The notes: generated from the sequence alone by a model not told the origin. A DNA stretch of 64,000 nucleotides from Candidatus Marivariicella framensis (GCA_905182735.1 CAJJCT010000009.1:1-64000), one strand, 5' to 3'; counted from the first letter of the stretch, positions 5,476 through 15,791 are shown. Numbers and translations are program-made.

Positions 5476-6876
5476 ATGAAAAAGTATAATTTAAAAACAT
5501 TTGAAAAAAAAATACTAGCAGACACCTTAACTCCTGTTAGTGTTTATTTAAAGCTTAGAGATCATTTTCCAAACACTCTACTTCTTGAAAGTAGTGATTA
5601 TCATGCCAATGATAACAGTTTCTCATACATATGTTTTAATCCTATTTCCTATATTAAAATACAAGGAAATGTTCTAAAGGAAACCTTTCCAGACGGAACT
5701 GAACAATTAACTCCAATTGATAAATCAGTTTCTATTCCAGCTAGAATAGAAAAATATATTAAAAGTTTTAAAACAACTAAAAACAGCCACAAGTTTATAA
5801 ATAATGGGCTTTTTGGTTATTTATCTTATGATTCAGTAAAGTTTTTTGAATCTATTAATTTAGAAAAAAAATCAAATAGTTTAGAAATACCAGAACTTTA
5901 CTATGCAGTATACCAAAATATAGTTGCTATTAATCATTTTAATAATGAGGCGTTTCTATTTTGTCATTGTTTCAATAATAAATCTAATCTTGAAGAAATT
6001 GAACAATTATTGACTGTCAAAAATTTTACAAACTATCCCTTTACAAAAATGGGGAATAGTAAATCCGCAATTTCAGATAAAGAATATAAAGATTTAGTAT
6101 CCAAAGCAAAAAAACACTGTCAAAGAGGCGATGTCTTTCAATTGGTTCTGTCTAGAAGGTTTTCTCAAGAATTTAAAGGTGATGATTTTAATTTGTATCG
6201 AGCTTTAAGAACAGTGAATCCATCTCCATATTTATTTTATTTTGACTATGGTGATTTTAAAATCTTTGGCAGTTCCCCTGAAGCTCAATTAATAGTCAAA
6301 GATAATCAAGCTGAAATTCATCCAATAGCAGGAACTTTTAAAAGAACAGGAAATGATGAAAAAGATGCAAAATTAGCAATAGAACTAAGTCAAGATCCTA
6401 AAGAAAATGCTGAACATGTAATGCTTGTTGATTTAGCAAGAAATGATTTAAGCAGAAATGGATCTTTAGTCAAAGTAAAAACAAACCGAGAGGTACAGTT
6501 TTTTTCTCATGTAATTCATTTAGTCTCTAAAGTTACAGGAATAAAAAAAGCTGAGACACCTACTTTTCAATTAGTTGCTGATACTTTTCCTGCAGGAACC
6601 TTGAGTGGTGCTCCCAAGTATAAAGCTTTAGAATTAATTGAAAAATATGAAAAAATAAATAGAGGTTTTTATGGAGGAGCAATAGGTTTTATGGATTTCG
6701 AGGGAAACTTTAATCATGCAATAATAATTAGATCCTTTTTAAGTAAAAATCATACTTTGTTTTATCAAGCAGGAGCTGGAATAGTTGCTGCATCAGACGA
6801 AGAAAATGAACTGCAAGAGGTATACAATAAATTAGGAGCCTTAATTAGAGCCCTAGAAATAGCTGAAAATATTTAA
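5476..6876 (+). CDS. trpE: Anthranilate synthase component I
   Basis: 466 residues, normal for TrpE. It converts chorismate with ammonia (from TrpG) to anthranilate, the first committed step to Trp. The N-terminal LLES motif (36-39) forms the feedback Trp-binding site in characterised TrpE proteins, so end-product inhibition is expected in addition to attenuation. The C-terminal chorismate-binding domain shows HPIAGT (about 281-286), ENAEHVMLVDLARND and GAPK near 377. First gene of trpEGDCFBA and 3 nt before trpG. Confidence 0.95.
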   Translation: MKKYNLKTFEKKILADTLTPVSVYLKLRDHFPNTLLLESSDYHANDNSFSYICFNPISYIKIQGNVLKETFPDGTEQLTPIDKSVSIPARIEKYIKSFKTTKNSHKFINNGLFGYLSYDSVKFFESINLEKKSNSLEIPELYYAVYQNIVAINHFNNEAFLFCHCFNNKSNLEEIEQLLTVKNFTNYPFTKMGNSKSAISDKEYKDLVSKAKKHCQRGDVFQLVLSRRFSQEFKGDDFNLYRALRTVNPSPYLFYFDYGDFKIFGSSPEAQLIVKDNQAEIHPIAGTFKRTGNDEKDAKLAIELSQDPKENAEHVMLVDLARNDLSRNGSLVKVKTNREVQFFSHVIHLVSKVTGIKKAETPTFQLVADTFPAGTLSGAPKYKALELIEKYEKINRGFYGGAIGFMDFEGNFNHAIIIRSFLSKNHTLFYQAGAGIVAASDEENELQEVYNKLGALIRALEIAENI

Positions 6877-6879
6877 CTA

Positions 6880-7443
6880 ATGAACAAAGTGTTTGTAATA
6901 GATAATTATGATTCATTTACTTATAATCTGGTTCATTACTTAAAAGAATTTAAGGTTGATGTAAAAATTTGTAGAAATGATGAATTTGAAATGAGTGATC
7001 TGTTAAACTATAAGAAGATTTTATTATCACCTGGTCCTGGAATTCCGGATGAAGCTGGCAAACTAAAAGAGGTAATAAAAAAATATGCAAATTCAAAATC
7101 AATATTAGGAGTTTGTTTGGGACATCAAGCCATAGGTCAAGTTTTTGGAGGGAATCTAAAAAATCTTACAGATGTTTATCATGGAATATCATCCAAAATA
7201 AAAATAGTTGAAAATGATTCTCTTTTTAATGGTCTTCCAAGTGAGATTGAAGTAGGTAGATATCATTCATGGGTCATCGACAAACCCTTACCTGAGGACC
7301 TTATAGCTACGGCATTTGATTCTAACAAACAAATAATGGCAATTAAACATAAAATATTTGATGTTAAAGGAGTTCAATTTCACCCTGAATCTATTTTAAC
7401 ACCTTATGGAAAACAAATTATAAATAATTGGTTAAAATCTTAA
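6880..7443 (+). CDS. trpG: Anthranilate synthase component II (glutamine amidotransferase)
   Basis: 187 residues, class I glutamine amidotransferase. Visible parts are IDNYDSFTYN (8-17), oxyanion region SPGPGIP (50-56), nucleophile Cys79 in GVCLGHQ, and the His-Glu of VQFHPES near the C terminus. It supplies ammonia to TrpE. It is a separate gene, not fused to trpD or trpE. It may also serve aminodeoxychorismate synthase (PabA role), which cannot be settled here. Confidence 0.94.
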   Translation: MNKVFVIDNYDSFTYNLVHYLKEFKVDVKICRNDEFEMSDLLNYKKILLSPGPGIPDEAGKLKEVIKKYANSKSILGVCLGHQAIGQVFGGNLKNLTDVYHGISSKIKIVENDSLFNGLPSEIEVGRYHSWVIDKPLPEDLIATAFDSNKQIMAIKHKIFDVKGVQFHPESILTPYGKQIINNWLKS

Positions 7444-7452
7444 TTAATAAAA

Positions 7453-8445
7453 ATGAAGACTATACTAAATCGCTTAATTCAACATGAGGTTTTGGATAAA
7501 AAAGAATCTAAAGAGATTTTATATAAAATAGCTGATGGTCAATATAATACGAGTCAAATTTCAGCATTTTTAACTGTATATATGATGAGAAGTATTTCTA
7601 TTAAGGAATTAGAAGGATTTCGTGATGCTTTATTAGAGCTCTGTATTCATATTAATCTTGATGAATTTGATCCTATTGATTTGTGTGGAACCGGAGGAGA
7701 TAATAAAGACACGTTTAATATCTCCACATTAGCTTCTTTTGTAACAGCTGGAGCAGGCATAAAAGTTGCAAAGCATGGAAATTATGGGGTTTCTTCTAAA
7801 TGTGGATCAAGTAATGTTATGGAATATTTAGGAATTAAATTTTCAAATGATGAAGGTTTCTTAAAAAAATGTATTGAAAAAGCAGGAATATGTATACTGC
7901 ATGCCCCACTATTTCATCCTGCAATGAAAAATGTAGCACCAATTAGAAAAGAATTAGCGGTAAAAACATTTTTTAATATGCTAGGACCAATGGTAAATCC
8001 GTCGTTTCCAAAAAATCAAATTGTAGGAGTTTTTAGTCTAGAACTAGCTAGGGTATATGGTTATATATATCAAAACTCAAATAAAAATTTTAATATAATT
8101 CATTCATTGGATGGTTATGATGAAGTATCGTTAACTGGATCTACTAAACTAATTTCAAACAGTAAAGAAGAATTAATTGAACCAAAAGATTTTGGATTAA
8201 CTGTTTTAAATAAAGAAGAAATAAAAGGTGGAAATTCAATAGAATCATCTGCTAAAATATTCTTTAATGTTCTTTCAGGTAAAGGTACAAACGCTCAGAA
8301 TCAAGTTGTTTGTGCAAATTCAGCATTAGCAATAGCTACGAAAATGAATATAACCCCAAAAGAAGGTTATAAAAAAGCAGAAGAATCTCTTGTTTCTGGA
8401 AATGCAATGCGATCTCTAATTTCTTTACAAAAATTAAGCTCATAA
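7453..8445 (+). CDS. trpD: Anthranilate phosphoribosyltransferase
   Basis: 330 residues, typical length. It transfers phosphoribose from PRPP to anthranilate. The GTGGD motif (79-83) with the following KDTFNIST binds PRPP, and KHGNYGVSSKCGSSNV (about 108-123) is the second conserved loop. It starts 9 nt after trpG, and its stop codon shares a base with the trpC ATG, which suggests translational coupling. Confidence 0.94.
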   Translation: MKTILNRLIQHEVLDKKESKEILYKIADGQYNTSQISAFLTVYMMRSISIKELEGFRDALLELCIHINLDEFDPIDLCGTGGDNKDTFNISTLASFVTAGAGIKVAKHGNYGVSSKCGSSNVMEYLGIKFSNDEGFLKKCIEKAGICILHAPLFHPAMKNVAPIRKELAVKTFFNMLGPMVNPSFPKNQIVGVFSLELARVYGYIYQNSNKNFNIIHSLDGYDEVSLTGSTKLISNSKEELIEPKDFGLTVLNKEEIKGGNSIESSAKIFFNVLSGKGTNAQNQVVCANSALAIATKMNITPKEGYKKAEESLVSGNAMRSLISLQKLSS

Positions 8446-9236
8446 TGACTATTTTAGATAAAATTATAGTAGATAAAAAAATTGAAGTTTCAATACGAAA
8501 AAAATTATTTCCTGTTTTTTATTTAGAGAAATCTCCACTATTTGAAAAATCAATAATCTCCTTATCTAAATGTCTTTTAAAAAGTAAGTCTGGAATTATT
8601 TCCGAACACAAGCGACGCTCCCCTTCAAAACAAAATATTAATAATTCTTTGTCTGTTATTGATGTAGTAAAAGGGTATGATTCTTCAGGAGTTTGCGGAA
8701 TATCAATTCTTACTGATGGAAAATATTTTGGGGGATCACTCGAAGATCTCAACATTGCAAGAGCGTCCACAAAACTACCTTTGTTAAGAAAAGATTTTGT
8801 AATTGATGAATTTCAAATTATTGAGGCAAAAGCTCACGGTGCTGATGTAATTCTTTTAATAGCATCAATTTTAAATCAAAAAGAAATTAAACATCTTTCA
8901 ACTTTTGCTAAAAGTTTAGATTTAGAGGTTTTACTTGAGGTTCATGATCTTGATGAGTTAACCAAATCAATAATGCCATCATTAGATTTAATTGGAGTAA
9001 ATAATAGAAACCTTAAAAACTTTCAAGTGAATTTAGGAGCTAGCAAAAGGTTAGCTGAAAAAATACCTGATGAATTTATTAAAGTTTCAGAGAGTGGCAT
9101 CAGTAGTAGTGAAACAATAATAGATCTAAAAACATATGGTTACAAAGGGTTCTTGGTTGGTGAAAATTTTATGAAGACTGATAATCCTGGAAAAAGTGCT
9201 TTTGAATTTATAAAAAAAATTGAAAATGAAATTTAA
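8445..9236 (+). CDS. trpC: Indole-3-glycerol-phosphate synthase
   Basis: 263 residues, a TIM barrel. Family motifs present: SEHKRRSPSK (about 53-62), ISILTDGKYFGG (about 86-97), LLRKDFVID (about 109-117) and SESGI near the C-terminal phosphate site. It makes indole-glycerol phosphate from CdRP. It overlaps trpD by one base and trpF by up to 17. It is not fused to trpF, unlike E. coli. Confidence 0.95.
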   Translation: MTILDKIIVDKKIEVSIRKKLFPVFYLEKSPLFEKSIISLSKCLLKSKSGIISEHKRRSPSKQNINNSLSVIDVVKGYDSSGVCGISILTDGKYFGGSLEDLNIARASTKLPLLRKDFVIDEFQIIEAKAHGADVILLIASILNQKEIKHLSTFAKSLDLEVLLEVHDLDELTKSIMPSLDLIGVNNRNLKNFQVNLGASKRLAEKIPDEFIKVSESGISSSETIIDLKTYGYKGFLVGENFMKTDNPGKSAFEFIKKIENEI

Positions 9237-9843
9237 AATATGTGGAATGTCCGATTTTGATAACACTAAAGCTGTTTCTATTTTAAATCCTGATTATATG
9301 GGTTTTGTTTTCTGGAAAAAATCTTCTAGGTATGTTAATACCCAAAATTTTAAATTACCCAAAAGGATAAAAAAAACAGGAGTTTTTGTTGATGCATCTT
9401 TAGATTATATTAAGAAGAATATTAAAAAACATGAACTTCAAGCAGTTCAGCTTCATGGAAAAGAAACTCCAGAGTATTGCAACTTAATTAACCAACTAGG
9501 GGTTGAAACAATAAAGGCTTTTAGTATTCAGTACAGTTTTGATTTTAAAAAATTAAAACCTTACGAAGAACATTGTGACTTTTACCTTTTTGACACCAAA
9601 GGCAATCTTCCTGGAGGTAATGGATTTAGTTTTGATTGGAAAATCTTAAAAAATTATCCATATAAAAAATCTTTTTTTCTAAGTGGTGGAATTGGAATAG
9701 AACATATAGAAGAAATTCACAAATTACTAAAGACCAATTTACCAATTTATGCTATTGATGTGAATAGCAAATTTGAAAGCATACCCGGAATAAAAAAAAT
9801 AGATAAATTAACTCAATTTAAAAAAGAATTGTATGAACTATAA
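9220..9843 (+). CDS. trpF: Phosphoribosylanthranilate isomerase
   Basis: 207 residues. The N-terminal KICGM (about 5-9) carries the catalytic Cys, FVDAS follows in strand 3, VQLHG (about 77-81) is conserved, and LSGGIG with IDVNSKFE forms the C-terminal phosphate site. Two starts are possible, ATG 9220 or ATG 9226; both overlap trpC. It catalyses the Amadori rearrangement of PRA to CdRP. Confidence 0.92.
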   Translation: MKMKFKICGMSDFDNTKAVSILNPDYMGFVFWKKSSRYVNTQNFKLPKRIKKTGVFVDASLDYIKKNIKKHELQAVQLHGKETPEYCNLINQLGVETIKAFSIQYSFDFKKLKPYEEHCDFYLFDTKGNLPGGNGFSFDWKILKNYPYKKSFFLSGGIGIEHIEEIHKLLKTNLPIYAIDVNSKFESIPGIKKIDKLTQFKKELYEL

Positions 9844-11014
9844 TGTTGATAAAAAGGGATATTATGGAGATTTTGGAGGTGCATTCATTCCTGAAATGTT
9901 ATATTCTAATATAGATAAACTAAAGGAAAGTTATTTAAAAATAACAAATGAATCAGACTTTAAAAAAGAATTTAATGATCTTTTAAAATCATACGTAGGA
10001 AGACCGACACCTTTATATTTCGCAAAGCGCTTATCTAGGAAGTACAATGCTAAAATATATCTTAAACGAGAAGATTTGTGTCATACTGGAGCTCACAAGA
10101 TAAACAACACTATAGGTCAAATTCTTTTAGCAAAACGGTTAGGGAAAAACAGGATAATTGCTGAAACTGGAGCTGGACAGCACGGAGTTGCTACAGCCAC
10201 TGTATGTGCTTTAATGGATACTGAATGTGTTGTTTACATGGGAGAGTTAGATGTTAAGCGCCAAGCTCCTAATGTAGCTAGAATGAAAATGCTTGGAGCG
10301 GAAGTTCGTCCTGTAGTTTCTGGAAGTAAAACTCTAAAGGATGCTACCAATGAAGCTATTAGAGATTGGATTAATAACCCTATAAACACTCATTATATTA
10401 TTGGCTCAGTTGTTGGCCCACATCCTTATCCAGATATGGTGGCAAGGTTTCAGTCTGTCATTAGTGAAGAGATTAAAATTCAACTACAAGAATTAGAGGG
10501 CAGGGATTATCCTGATCATTTAATTGCTTGTGTAGGAGGGGGTAGTAATGCAGCTGGACTTTACTATCATTACCTAGATGATGATAGAGTAAACATTATA
10601 GCTGTTGAAGCTGCTGGAAAAGGAATTGATTCTGGGAAAAGTGCTGCCACATCTGCTCTAGGAAAAGAAGGTATTATTCATGGTAGTAAAACTTTATTAA
10701 TGCAAACAGAAGATGGGCAAATAACAGAACCTTATTCAATATCGGCAGGTCTTGACTATCCTGGTATTGGGCCTATGCATGCTAATCTATTTAGAACTAA
10801 ACGTGCTGAATTCATTTCTATTCCTGATCAGGAAGCAATGAATTGGGGATTAAACTTGTCTAAAATGGAAGGTATAATCCCTGCAATAGAAACAGCTCAT
10901 GCATTCGCTGTTCTGGATATAAAAAAGTTTAATCTTAATGATGTTGTTGTTTTTAATTGTTCTGGAAGAGGTGATAAAGATTTAGATACATTTATAAATT
11001 ATTTTCAATTATGA
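9833..11014 (+). CDS. trpB: Tryptophan synthase beta chain
   Basis: 393 residues, the TrpB1 (operon) type. PLP lysine K89 sits in KREDLCHTGAHKINN, and the glycine-rich phosphate loop CVGGGSNAAG is at about 230. It condenses indole with serine in an alpha2-beta2 complex with TrpA. It overlaps trpF by 11 nt and trpA by 4 nt, as expected for stoichiometric co-translation. Confidence 0.96.
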   Translation: MNYNVDKKGYYGDFGGAFIPEMLYSNIDKLKESYLKITNESDFKKEFNDLLKSYVGRPTPLYFAKRLSRKYNAKIYLKREDLCHTGAHKINNTIGQILLAKRLGKNRIIAETGAGQHGVATATVCALMDTECVVYMGELDVKRQAPNVARMKMLGAEVRPVVSGSKTLKDATNEAIRDWINNPINTHYIIGSVVGPHPYPDMVARFQSVISEEIKIQLQELEGRDYPDHLIACVGGGSNAAGLYYHYLDDDRVNIIAVEAAGKGIDSGKSAATSALGKEGIIHGSKTLLMQTEDGQITEPYSISAGLDYPGIGPMHANLFRTKRAEFISIPDQEAMNWGLNLSKMEGIIPAIETAHAFAVLDIKKFNLNDVVVFNCSGRGDKDLDTFINYFQL

Positions 11015-11775
11015 AAAATAGAATTGATGAGGTCTTTAAAAATAAAAAAAAAATATTGTCAATTTATTTTTCTGCAGGTCATCCAAATCTTGAGGATACT
11101 ACAAGTATTTTAAAGAAACTCCAAAGCTCTGGAGCTGATATGATAGAGATAGGCTTACCATTCTCAGACCCATTGGCAGACGGACCTGTTATTCAGAAAA
11201 GTTCTTCCAAAGCATTAAGAAATGGAATGACTACAGAAAAACTTTTTAATCAATTAGAAGGAGTTAGAAAAGAAATTAATATTCCATTAATTATAATGGG
11301 ATATTTTAATCCAATAATGCAGTATGGAGTTGAAAAATTTTGTGAAAAATGTAAATTGATTGGAATTGATGGTTTAATTATTCCAGATCTTCCAGTAAGT
11401 GTGTATAAAGATGATTACAAAGAATTATTTGATAAACATGGATTATATAATATGTTTTTAATAACTCCTCAGACATCGGTTGAAAGAATAAATTATATAG
11501 ATAAAGCTTCAAAAGGTTTTATATATATGGTAAGTAGTTCAGGTGTAACAGGGGTAAAAAGTAACTTCAATGAAGTTCAAACAAAGTATTTTAAAAGAAT
11601 AAAATCTATGAATTTAAATACTCCGACCATCATTGGATTTGGTATAAGTAATCAACAGACTTTTAATTCAGCTTCTGAATACTCAAGTGGGGCAATTATA
11701 GGATCTGCTTTTATTAATTTTTTAGAGACAAAAGGTGTTGTGAAAATTAATGAATTTATAAAAAGTATTAGATAA
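11011..11775 (+). CDS. trpA: Tryptophan synthase alpha chain
   Basis: 254 residues. Catalytic acids are E46 (MIEIGLPFSDP) and D57 (LADGP), equivalent to E49 and D60 of the enteric enzyme. It cleaves indole-glycerol phosphate and channels indole to TrpB. It is the last trp gene. Its stop codon directly abuts that of the convergent apbE, with no terminator between them. Confidence 0.95.
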   Translation: MKNRIDEVFKNKKKILSIYFSAGHPNLEDTTSILKKLQSSGADMIEIGLPFSDPLADGPVIQKSSSKALRNGMTTEKLFNQLEGVRKEINIPLIIMGYFNPIMQYGVEKFCEKCKLIGIDGLIIPDLPVSVYKDDYKELFDKHGLYNMFLITPQTSVERINYIDKASKGFIYMVSSSGVTGVKSNFNEVQTKYFKRIKSMNLNTPTIIGFGISNQQTFNSASEYSSGAIIGSAFINFLETKGVVKINEFIKSIR

Positions 11776-12768
11776 TTATTTCATCCAACCTGAAGAATAA
11801 AATGACTCTAATCCATCTTCAGTCGATGTAATCCAAAGTGCTTCTAAATCTGAATCATTTTCAATTAATACTTTTCCATCATCTAGAGATAAAACCATTA
11901 AACTAGTTGCCCATGCATCTGCTGAAATACAATCTTTTGCAGTTACAGATGTGCTTAATATTTGTGATTGGATGGGATAACCAGTTCTTGGATCTATTGT
12001 GTGAACATATTTCTTACCAGTTTTTTTATTAATTCTAAAGTGTCTATAATTCCCTGAAGTAGCAATTGATCTATCCTTAAGATTATAAGTAGTATAAATA
12101 TTTCGTTTGGACAAGTTAGGTTCTGGAGAATCAATTCCTATCTTCCAAGGACCATTGCTTTTTGGACTATATCCTTTTGCTGAAACCTCACCTCCTATTT
12201 CAATTAAATAATTTTTAGCTCCAATAGATTCTAAATATTTAGAAATCACATCTACAGTGTACCCTTTTGCTATGGCATTAAAATCAAGAGTTATATTTTT
12301 ATTAGACTTAGATAAAAATCCATCTTTATTAAGATTTATTTTATTCCATCCAGTAATGTTCAATAAACTATCTAATTGAATATCTGATAATTCATTAATG
12401 AACTTTTTATCTGGTCCAAAACCGTATGCATTAACCAATGCTCCAACTGTCGGATCAAAAGCACCATTTGTTAGCTTCCATATTTTGGAAGATTCGATAA
12501 ACACATCCCTGAAAAAAGAGTCTACTTGAATTTCGAGTCCAGCATTTATTTTAGAAATATCTGAATCTAATTGGTATGTAGACATTGATTTATTGATTTT
12601 CATTAATAAACCATCAATATTAAATGTTAAATCATCATCATCTATTTCAGCGTCATGTTTTATATTCAATGAGGTTCCAAGAGCAAACCCACTCAAAGAA
12701 TAGGATTTTGAACTAGATTCACATGAATAAATTAGAAATGAAAAAGTTATAAATAAAATAAATCTCAT
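11776..12768 (-). CDS. apbE: FAD:protein FMN transferase (lipoprotein)
   Basis: 330 residues. The N terminus is a lipoprotein signal with lipobox YSC (Cys16), so the protein is anchored on the periplasmic side. The ApbE fold is clear from FDPTVGALVNAYGFGP, DFNAIAKGYTVDVI, IEIGGEVSAKG, SGNYRHF and HTIDPRTGYPI. ApbE attaches FMN through a phosphoester to Thr in NqrB and NqrC. It lies directly downstream of the nqr genes, matching that role. It is convergent with trpA, with the stop codons adjoining. Confidence 0.93.
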   Translation of the reverse strand: MRFILFITFSFLIYSCESSSKSYSLSGFALGTSLNIKHDAEIDDDDLTFNIDGLLMKINKSMSTYQLDSDISKINAGLEIQVDSFFRDVFIESSKIWKLTNGAFDPTVGALVNAYGFGPDKKFINELSDIQLDSLLNITGWNKINLNKDGFLSKSNKNITLDFNAIAKGYTVDVISKYLESIGAKNYLIEIGGEVSAKGYSPKSNGPWKIGIDSPEPNLSKRNIYTTYNLKDRSIATSGNYRHFRINKKTGKKYVHTIDPRTGYPIQSQILSTSVTAKDCISADAWATSLMVLSLDDGKVLIENDSDLEALWITSTEDGLESFYSSGWMK

Positions 12769-12795
12769 TTTTTTAATTCTAGTAACACAATAAAG

Positions 12796-13149
12796 TTAAT
12801 CTAATTGAATCCATCCATCAAAGTTAACAACATATGGTTTGTCTTGTTGAATAGGATCTTCATAATTAATTGAATTGGCAAACCCTACTCCAGAAAAATA
12901 AGTTTTAGCATCAAATTTTTTTGCATGCTTTTTTAATTTATCAACTAAAACATTATTATATAATTTTGGATTATCAGGATATATTGAAGCTCTTACGAGA
13001 AAAAAATGAAGTTTTTTTTCTTTTAAACAAATAAATTGAGGATCTTTTTTTAGTTTAGAATTTACTGTCAAAAATTCAAAACCATTCTCTTTTAATGAAT
13101 CTCCAACCGTTTTCATAGCCAAATTATGTAGATCTTGCTTCGATAACAT
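12796..13149 (-). CDS. Conserved hypothetical protein of the nqr cluster
   Basis: 117 residues, soluble, no signal peptide, no cysteine cluster (one Cys). It has an N-terminal helix and alternating strands that suggest a small alpha/beta fold, ending in VVNFDGWIQLD. It sits between nqrF and apbE on the same strand, a position where flavobacterial genomes often carry a gene of this size. A role in Nqr assembly is possible but rests only on position. I do not recognise a characterised family. Confidence 0.6.
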   Translation of the reverse strand: MLSKQDLHNLAMKTVGDSLKENGFEFLTVNSKLKKDPQFICLKEKKLHFFLVRASIYPDNPKLYNNVLVDKLKKHAKKFDAKTYFSGVGFANSINYEDPIQQDKPYVVNFDGWIQLD

Positions 13150-13171
13150 TTAAAAATTAATTTAATAGTAA

Positions 13172-14470
13172 TTATCCACCAAAGTCGTCAAAGCGAACAT
13201 TCTCTGGGGGAACTCCAAAATCATCAGCCATTCGCTCAATAGCCTGATTCATTAATGGTGGGCCACAAAAGTAAACCTCAATATCTTCAGGAGATTCATG
13301 TTTTGATAAATAATTATCTATCACAACTTGATGAACAAAACCAGTAAATCCATCTCCTCCCCCTTCTAAACTCAGCTTTTCTTTCCAATTGTCTTCGGGC
13401 AATGGTTCAGATAAAGCTATGTAGAAATTAAAATTAGAAAAATCTTTTTCCAACGCTCTAAAGTGATCCATGTAAAACAGCTCTCTCTTGGAGCGCCCAC
13501 CATACCAGAAAGTAACAGTTCTTCCTGTTTTAAGTGTTCTAAAAAGCTCATATAAATGAGATCTCATTGGCGCCATTCCAGCCCCCCCCCCTACATATAA
13601 CATTTCTGCTTCTGACTCGTTTATAAAAAACTCTCCATATGGTCCTGAGATAGTTACTTTATCACCTGCTTTTTTTGAAAAAATATATGAAGACGCAACT
13701 CCTGGATTCAAATCTGCCCATCCATTCTTAGCACGATCCCAAGGCGGGGTCGCTATTCGAACATTAAGCATAACTTCTTTACCTTCAGCTGGATATGAAG
13801 CCATAGAATAAGCTCTTTCAACTGTCTCTGGGTTTTTCATAACTAATGGCCATAGGTTAAATTTATCCCATTCCATTTTGAATTTCTCAACTTCATCTGG
13901 GTGCTCCTCTGGATGAGCAGAAATATCAATTTCATCATACTTAACCTCACATTTTGGAATTTCAATTTGTATGTAGCCCCCAGCTTTATAATCCATCTCC
14001 TTTGGTAATTTCACAACAAACTCTTTAATAAACGAAGCAACATTCCAATTACGAACAACAGTAGCTTCCCATTTTTTTATACCAAAGACTTCCTCTGGCA
14101 CCTCTATGACCATATTTTGCTTAACCTTGACTTGACATCCTAAACGCCATCCTTCAGCAATTTCTTTTCTAGTAAAATGAGGTTTTTCAGTTGGAAGAAT
14201 ATCTCCTCCTCCATCTAAAATCTGACATTTACACTGAACGCATGTTCCACCTCCACCGCAAGCAGAAGGTAAAAATATTTTATTGTTTCCTAGGGTTGAC
14301 AACAAAGTTCCTCCAGAAGAAACTTCTAGATCATTTTCTCCATTAATTTGAATATTAACTGGTCCGGAAGGCAATAGTTTTGCTTTGACACCTAATAAAA
14401 CTCCTACTAACAAAAAAGTAAGAATCAAAAAAACAACTATGCTTAATATAATTACTCTATAATCCATCAA
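13172..14470 (-). CDS. nqrF: Na+-translocating NADH:quinone reductase subunit F
   Basis: 432 residues. N-terminal membrane helix (about 5-28), then a 2Fe-2S ferredoxin domain with C71, C77, C80 and C112, then a ferredoxin-reductase domain with FAD motif RAYS (219-222) and NADH-binding motif VGGGAGMAP (293-301). It takes electrons from NADH into the pump. The glycines of VGGGAG are encoded by a run of ten G (13582-13591 on the minus strand); slippage by one base there would truncate the NADH domain. It is followed closely by the small hypothetical gene and apbE. Confidence 0.96.
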   Translation of the reverse strand: MMDYRVIILSIVVFLILTFLLVGVLLGVKAKLLPSGPVNIQINGENDLEVSSGGTLLSTLGNNKIFLPSACGGGGTCVQCKCQILDGGGDILPTEKPHFTRKEIAEGWRLGCQVKVKQNMVIEVPEEVFGIKKWEATVVRNWNVASFIKEFVVKLPKEMDYKAGGYIQIEIPKCEVKYDEIDISAHPEEHPDEVEKFKMEWDKFNLWPLVMKNPETVERAYSMASYPAEGKEVMLNVRIATPPWDRAKNGWADLNPGVASSYIFSKKAGDKVTISGPYGEFFINESEAEMLYVGGGAGMAPMRSHLYELFRTLKTGRTVTFWYGGRSKRELFYMDHFRALEKDFSNFNFYIALSEPLPEDNWKEKLSLEGGGDGFTGFVHQVVIDNYLSKHESPEDIEVYFCGPPLMNQAIERMADDFGVPPENVRFDDFGG

Positions 14471-15088
14471 CTATAATTTAATTCCCATAAAACTCATAAA
14501 ACCTAAAGCCATTAATCCTGTAATGATAAATGTTATACCTAGTCCCCGTAAAGGTTCAGGTACATTTGAATATGCTATTTTTTCTCTTATTGCTGCAATG
14601 GCTACAATAGCTAACAACCAACCAATTCCAGATCCTAAACCATAAACAGCTGATTCTGCAATTCCAGAAAAGTCTTTTTGTTGCATGAATAAAGACCCTC
14701 CTAAAATAGCGCAGTTAACAGCTATTAAAGGCAAGAAAATACCCAAAGCACCATAAAGTTCAGGAGAAAACCTTTCTACTATCATTTCAACTAACTGAAC
14801 CATAGAAGCGATCACAGCTATAAACATTATAAAGCTGAGAAAACTTAAATTGACTGTTTCATATTCAGGTCCTATCCACTTTAAAGCACCTGGCTTAAGA
14901 ATATATGTGTCAATTAAAAAATTAATTGGAACCGTTATTGCCAAAACAAAAATCACTGCAAATCCAAGTCCAACTGCAGTTTTAACAGTTTTTGAGACAG
15001 CTAAATAAGAACACATACCTAGAAAATAGGCAAAAATCATATTTTCAATGAAAATGCTTTTTACAAATAAATTTAAATAAGCTTCCAT
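14471..15088 (-). CDS. nqrE: Na+-translocating NADH:quinone reductase subunit E
   Basis: 205 residues, six hydrophobic segments, strongly NqrE-like (start [17 protein letters not shown]; inner [12 protein letters not shown] with its conserved Cys). NqrD and NqrE are homologous inverted-topology subunits that hold an intramembrane iron centre through conserved cysteines. It directly adjoins nqrF. Confidence 0.95.
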   Translation of the reverse strand: MEAYLNLFVKSIFIENMIFAYFLGMCSYLAVSKTVKTAVGLGFAVIFVLAITVPINFLIDTYILKPGALKWIGPEYETVNLSFLSFIMFIAVIASMVQLVEMIVERFSPELYGALGIFLPLIAVNCAILGGSLFMQQKDFSGIAESAVYGLGSGIGWLLAIVAIAAIREKIAYSNVPEPLRGLGITFIITGLMALGFMSFMGIKL

Positions 15089-15094
15089 AAATTA

Positions 15095-15787
15095 TTAATT
15101 TTTTTCAATTAAAGTTCTGTTTTTGGATCTTTGAAACCATATATATAAACCTACCGTTATTAAAGCCATTGGAGATAAAAGCATTAAACCATTATTAACA
15201 TATCCCATTTCATAGATCATATCTGGAATAACCTGATAACCTAAAAGGTTTCCTGAACCTAATAATTCTCTAAAAAAAGCAACTATAATAAGAATAAAGC
15301 CATATCCTGCGGCATTTCCAATACCATCTAGGAATGATCTCCATACACCATTACCAAGAGCAAATGCTTCTAATCTACCCATAACAATACAATTTGTGAT
15401 AATTAAACCTATGAAAATGGATAGTTCTTTGCTTACATCGTAAGCATAAGCTCTTAAAATTTGATCAACTAAAATAACCATTGATGCTACAACAACTAAT
15501 TGAACTATAATTCTAATTCTATTTGGGATTAAATCTCTCAATAATGAAATTATAACATTGCTAGCTGCCATAACTACCATTACTGAAAGGCTCATTACTA
15601 TAGCTGGTTTTAATTGAACTGTAATAGCTAGAGCTGAACAGACTCCTAGCACCTGAACTGTAATTGGATTATTGTCATCCATCGGATCAGTTAATAATGC
15701 TCTATTTTTTTTTGAAAACAATGGCTCTTTCTCTTCATTTAAGAAAAAAATCATTGGTTTAGTTTCAGAGTTATTTTTCTTGGACAT
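15095..15787 (-). CDS. nqrD: Na+-translocating NADH:quinone reductase subunit D
   Basis: 230 residues with six membrane segments. Conserved pieces are LGVCSALAITVQLKPA (about 48-63), the cysteine-containing IITNCIVMGRLEAFA (about 129-143) and SFLDGIGNAAGYG. An extra, polar N terminus of about 30 residues precedes the usual start of homology. Partner of NqrE at the membrane iron centre. Confidence 0.95.
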   Translation of the reverse strand: MSKKNNSETKPMIFFLNEEKEPLFSKKNRALLTDPMDDNNPITVQVLGVCSALAITVQLKPAIVMSLSVMVVMAASNVIISLLRDLIPNRIRIIVQLVVVASMVILVDQILRAYAYDVSKELSIFIGLIITNCIVMGRLEAFALGNGVWRSFLDGIGNAAGYGFILIIVAFFRELLGSGNLLGYQVIPDMIYEMGYVNNGLMLLSPMALITVGLYIWFQRSKNRTLIEKN

Positions 15788-15791
15788 TTTA

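Noticed and set aside
12796-13149. Calling the 117-residue protein an NqrF subunit
   Set aside because: It lacks Fe-S cysteines, FAD and NADH motifs; the true nqrF is next to it.
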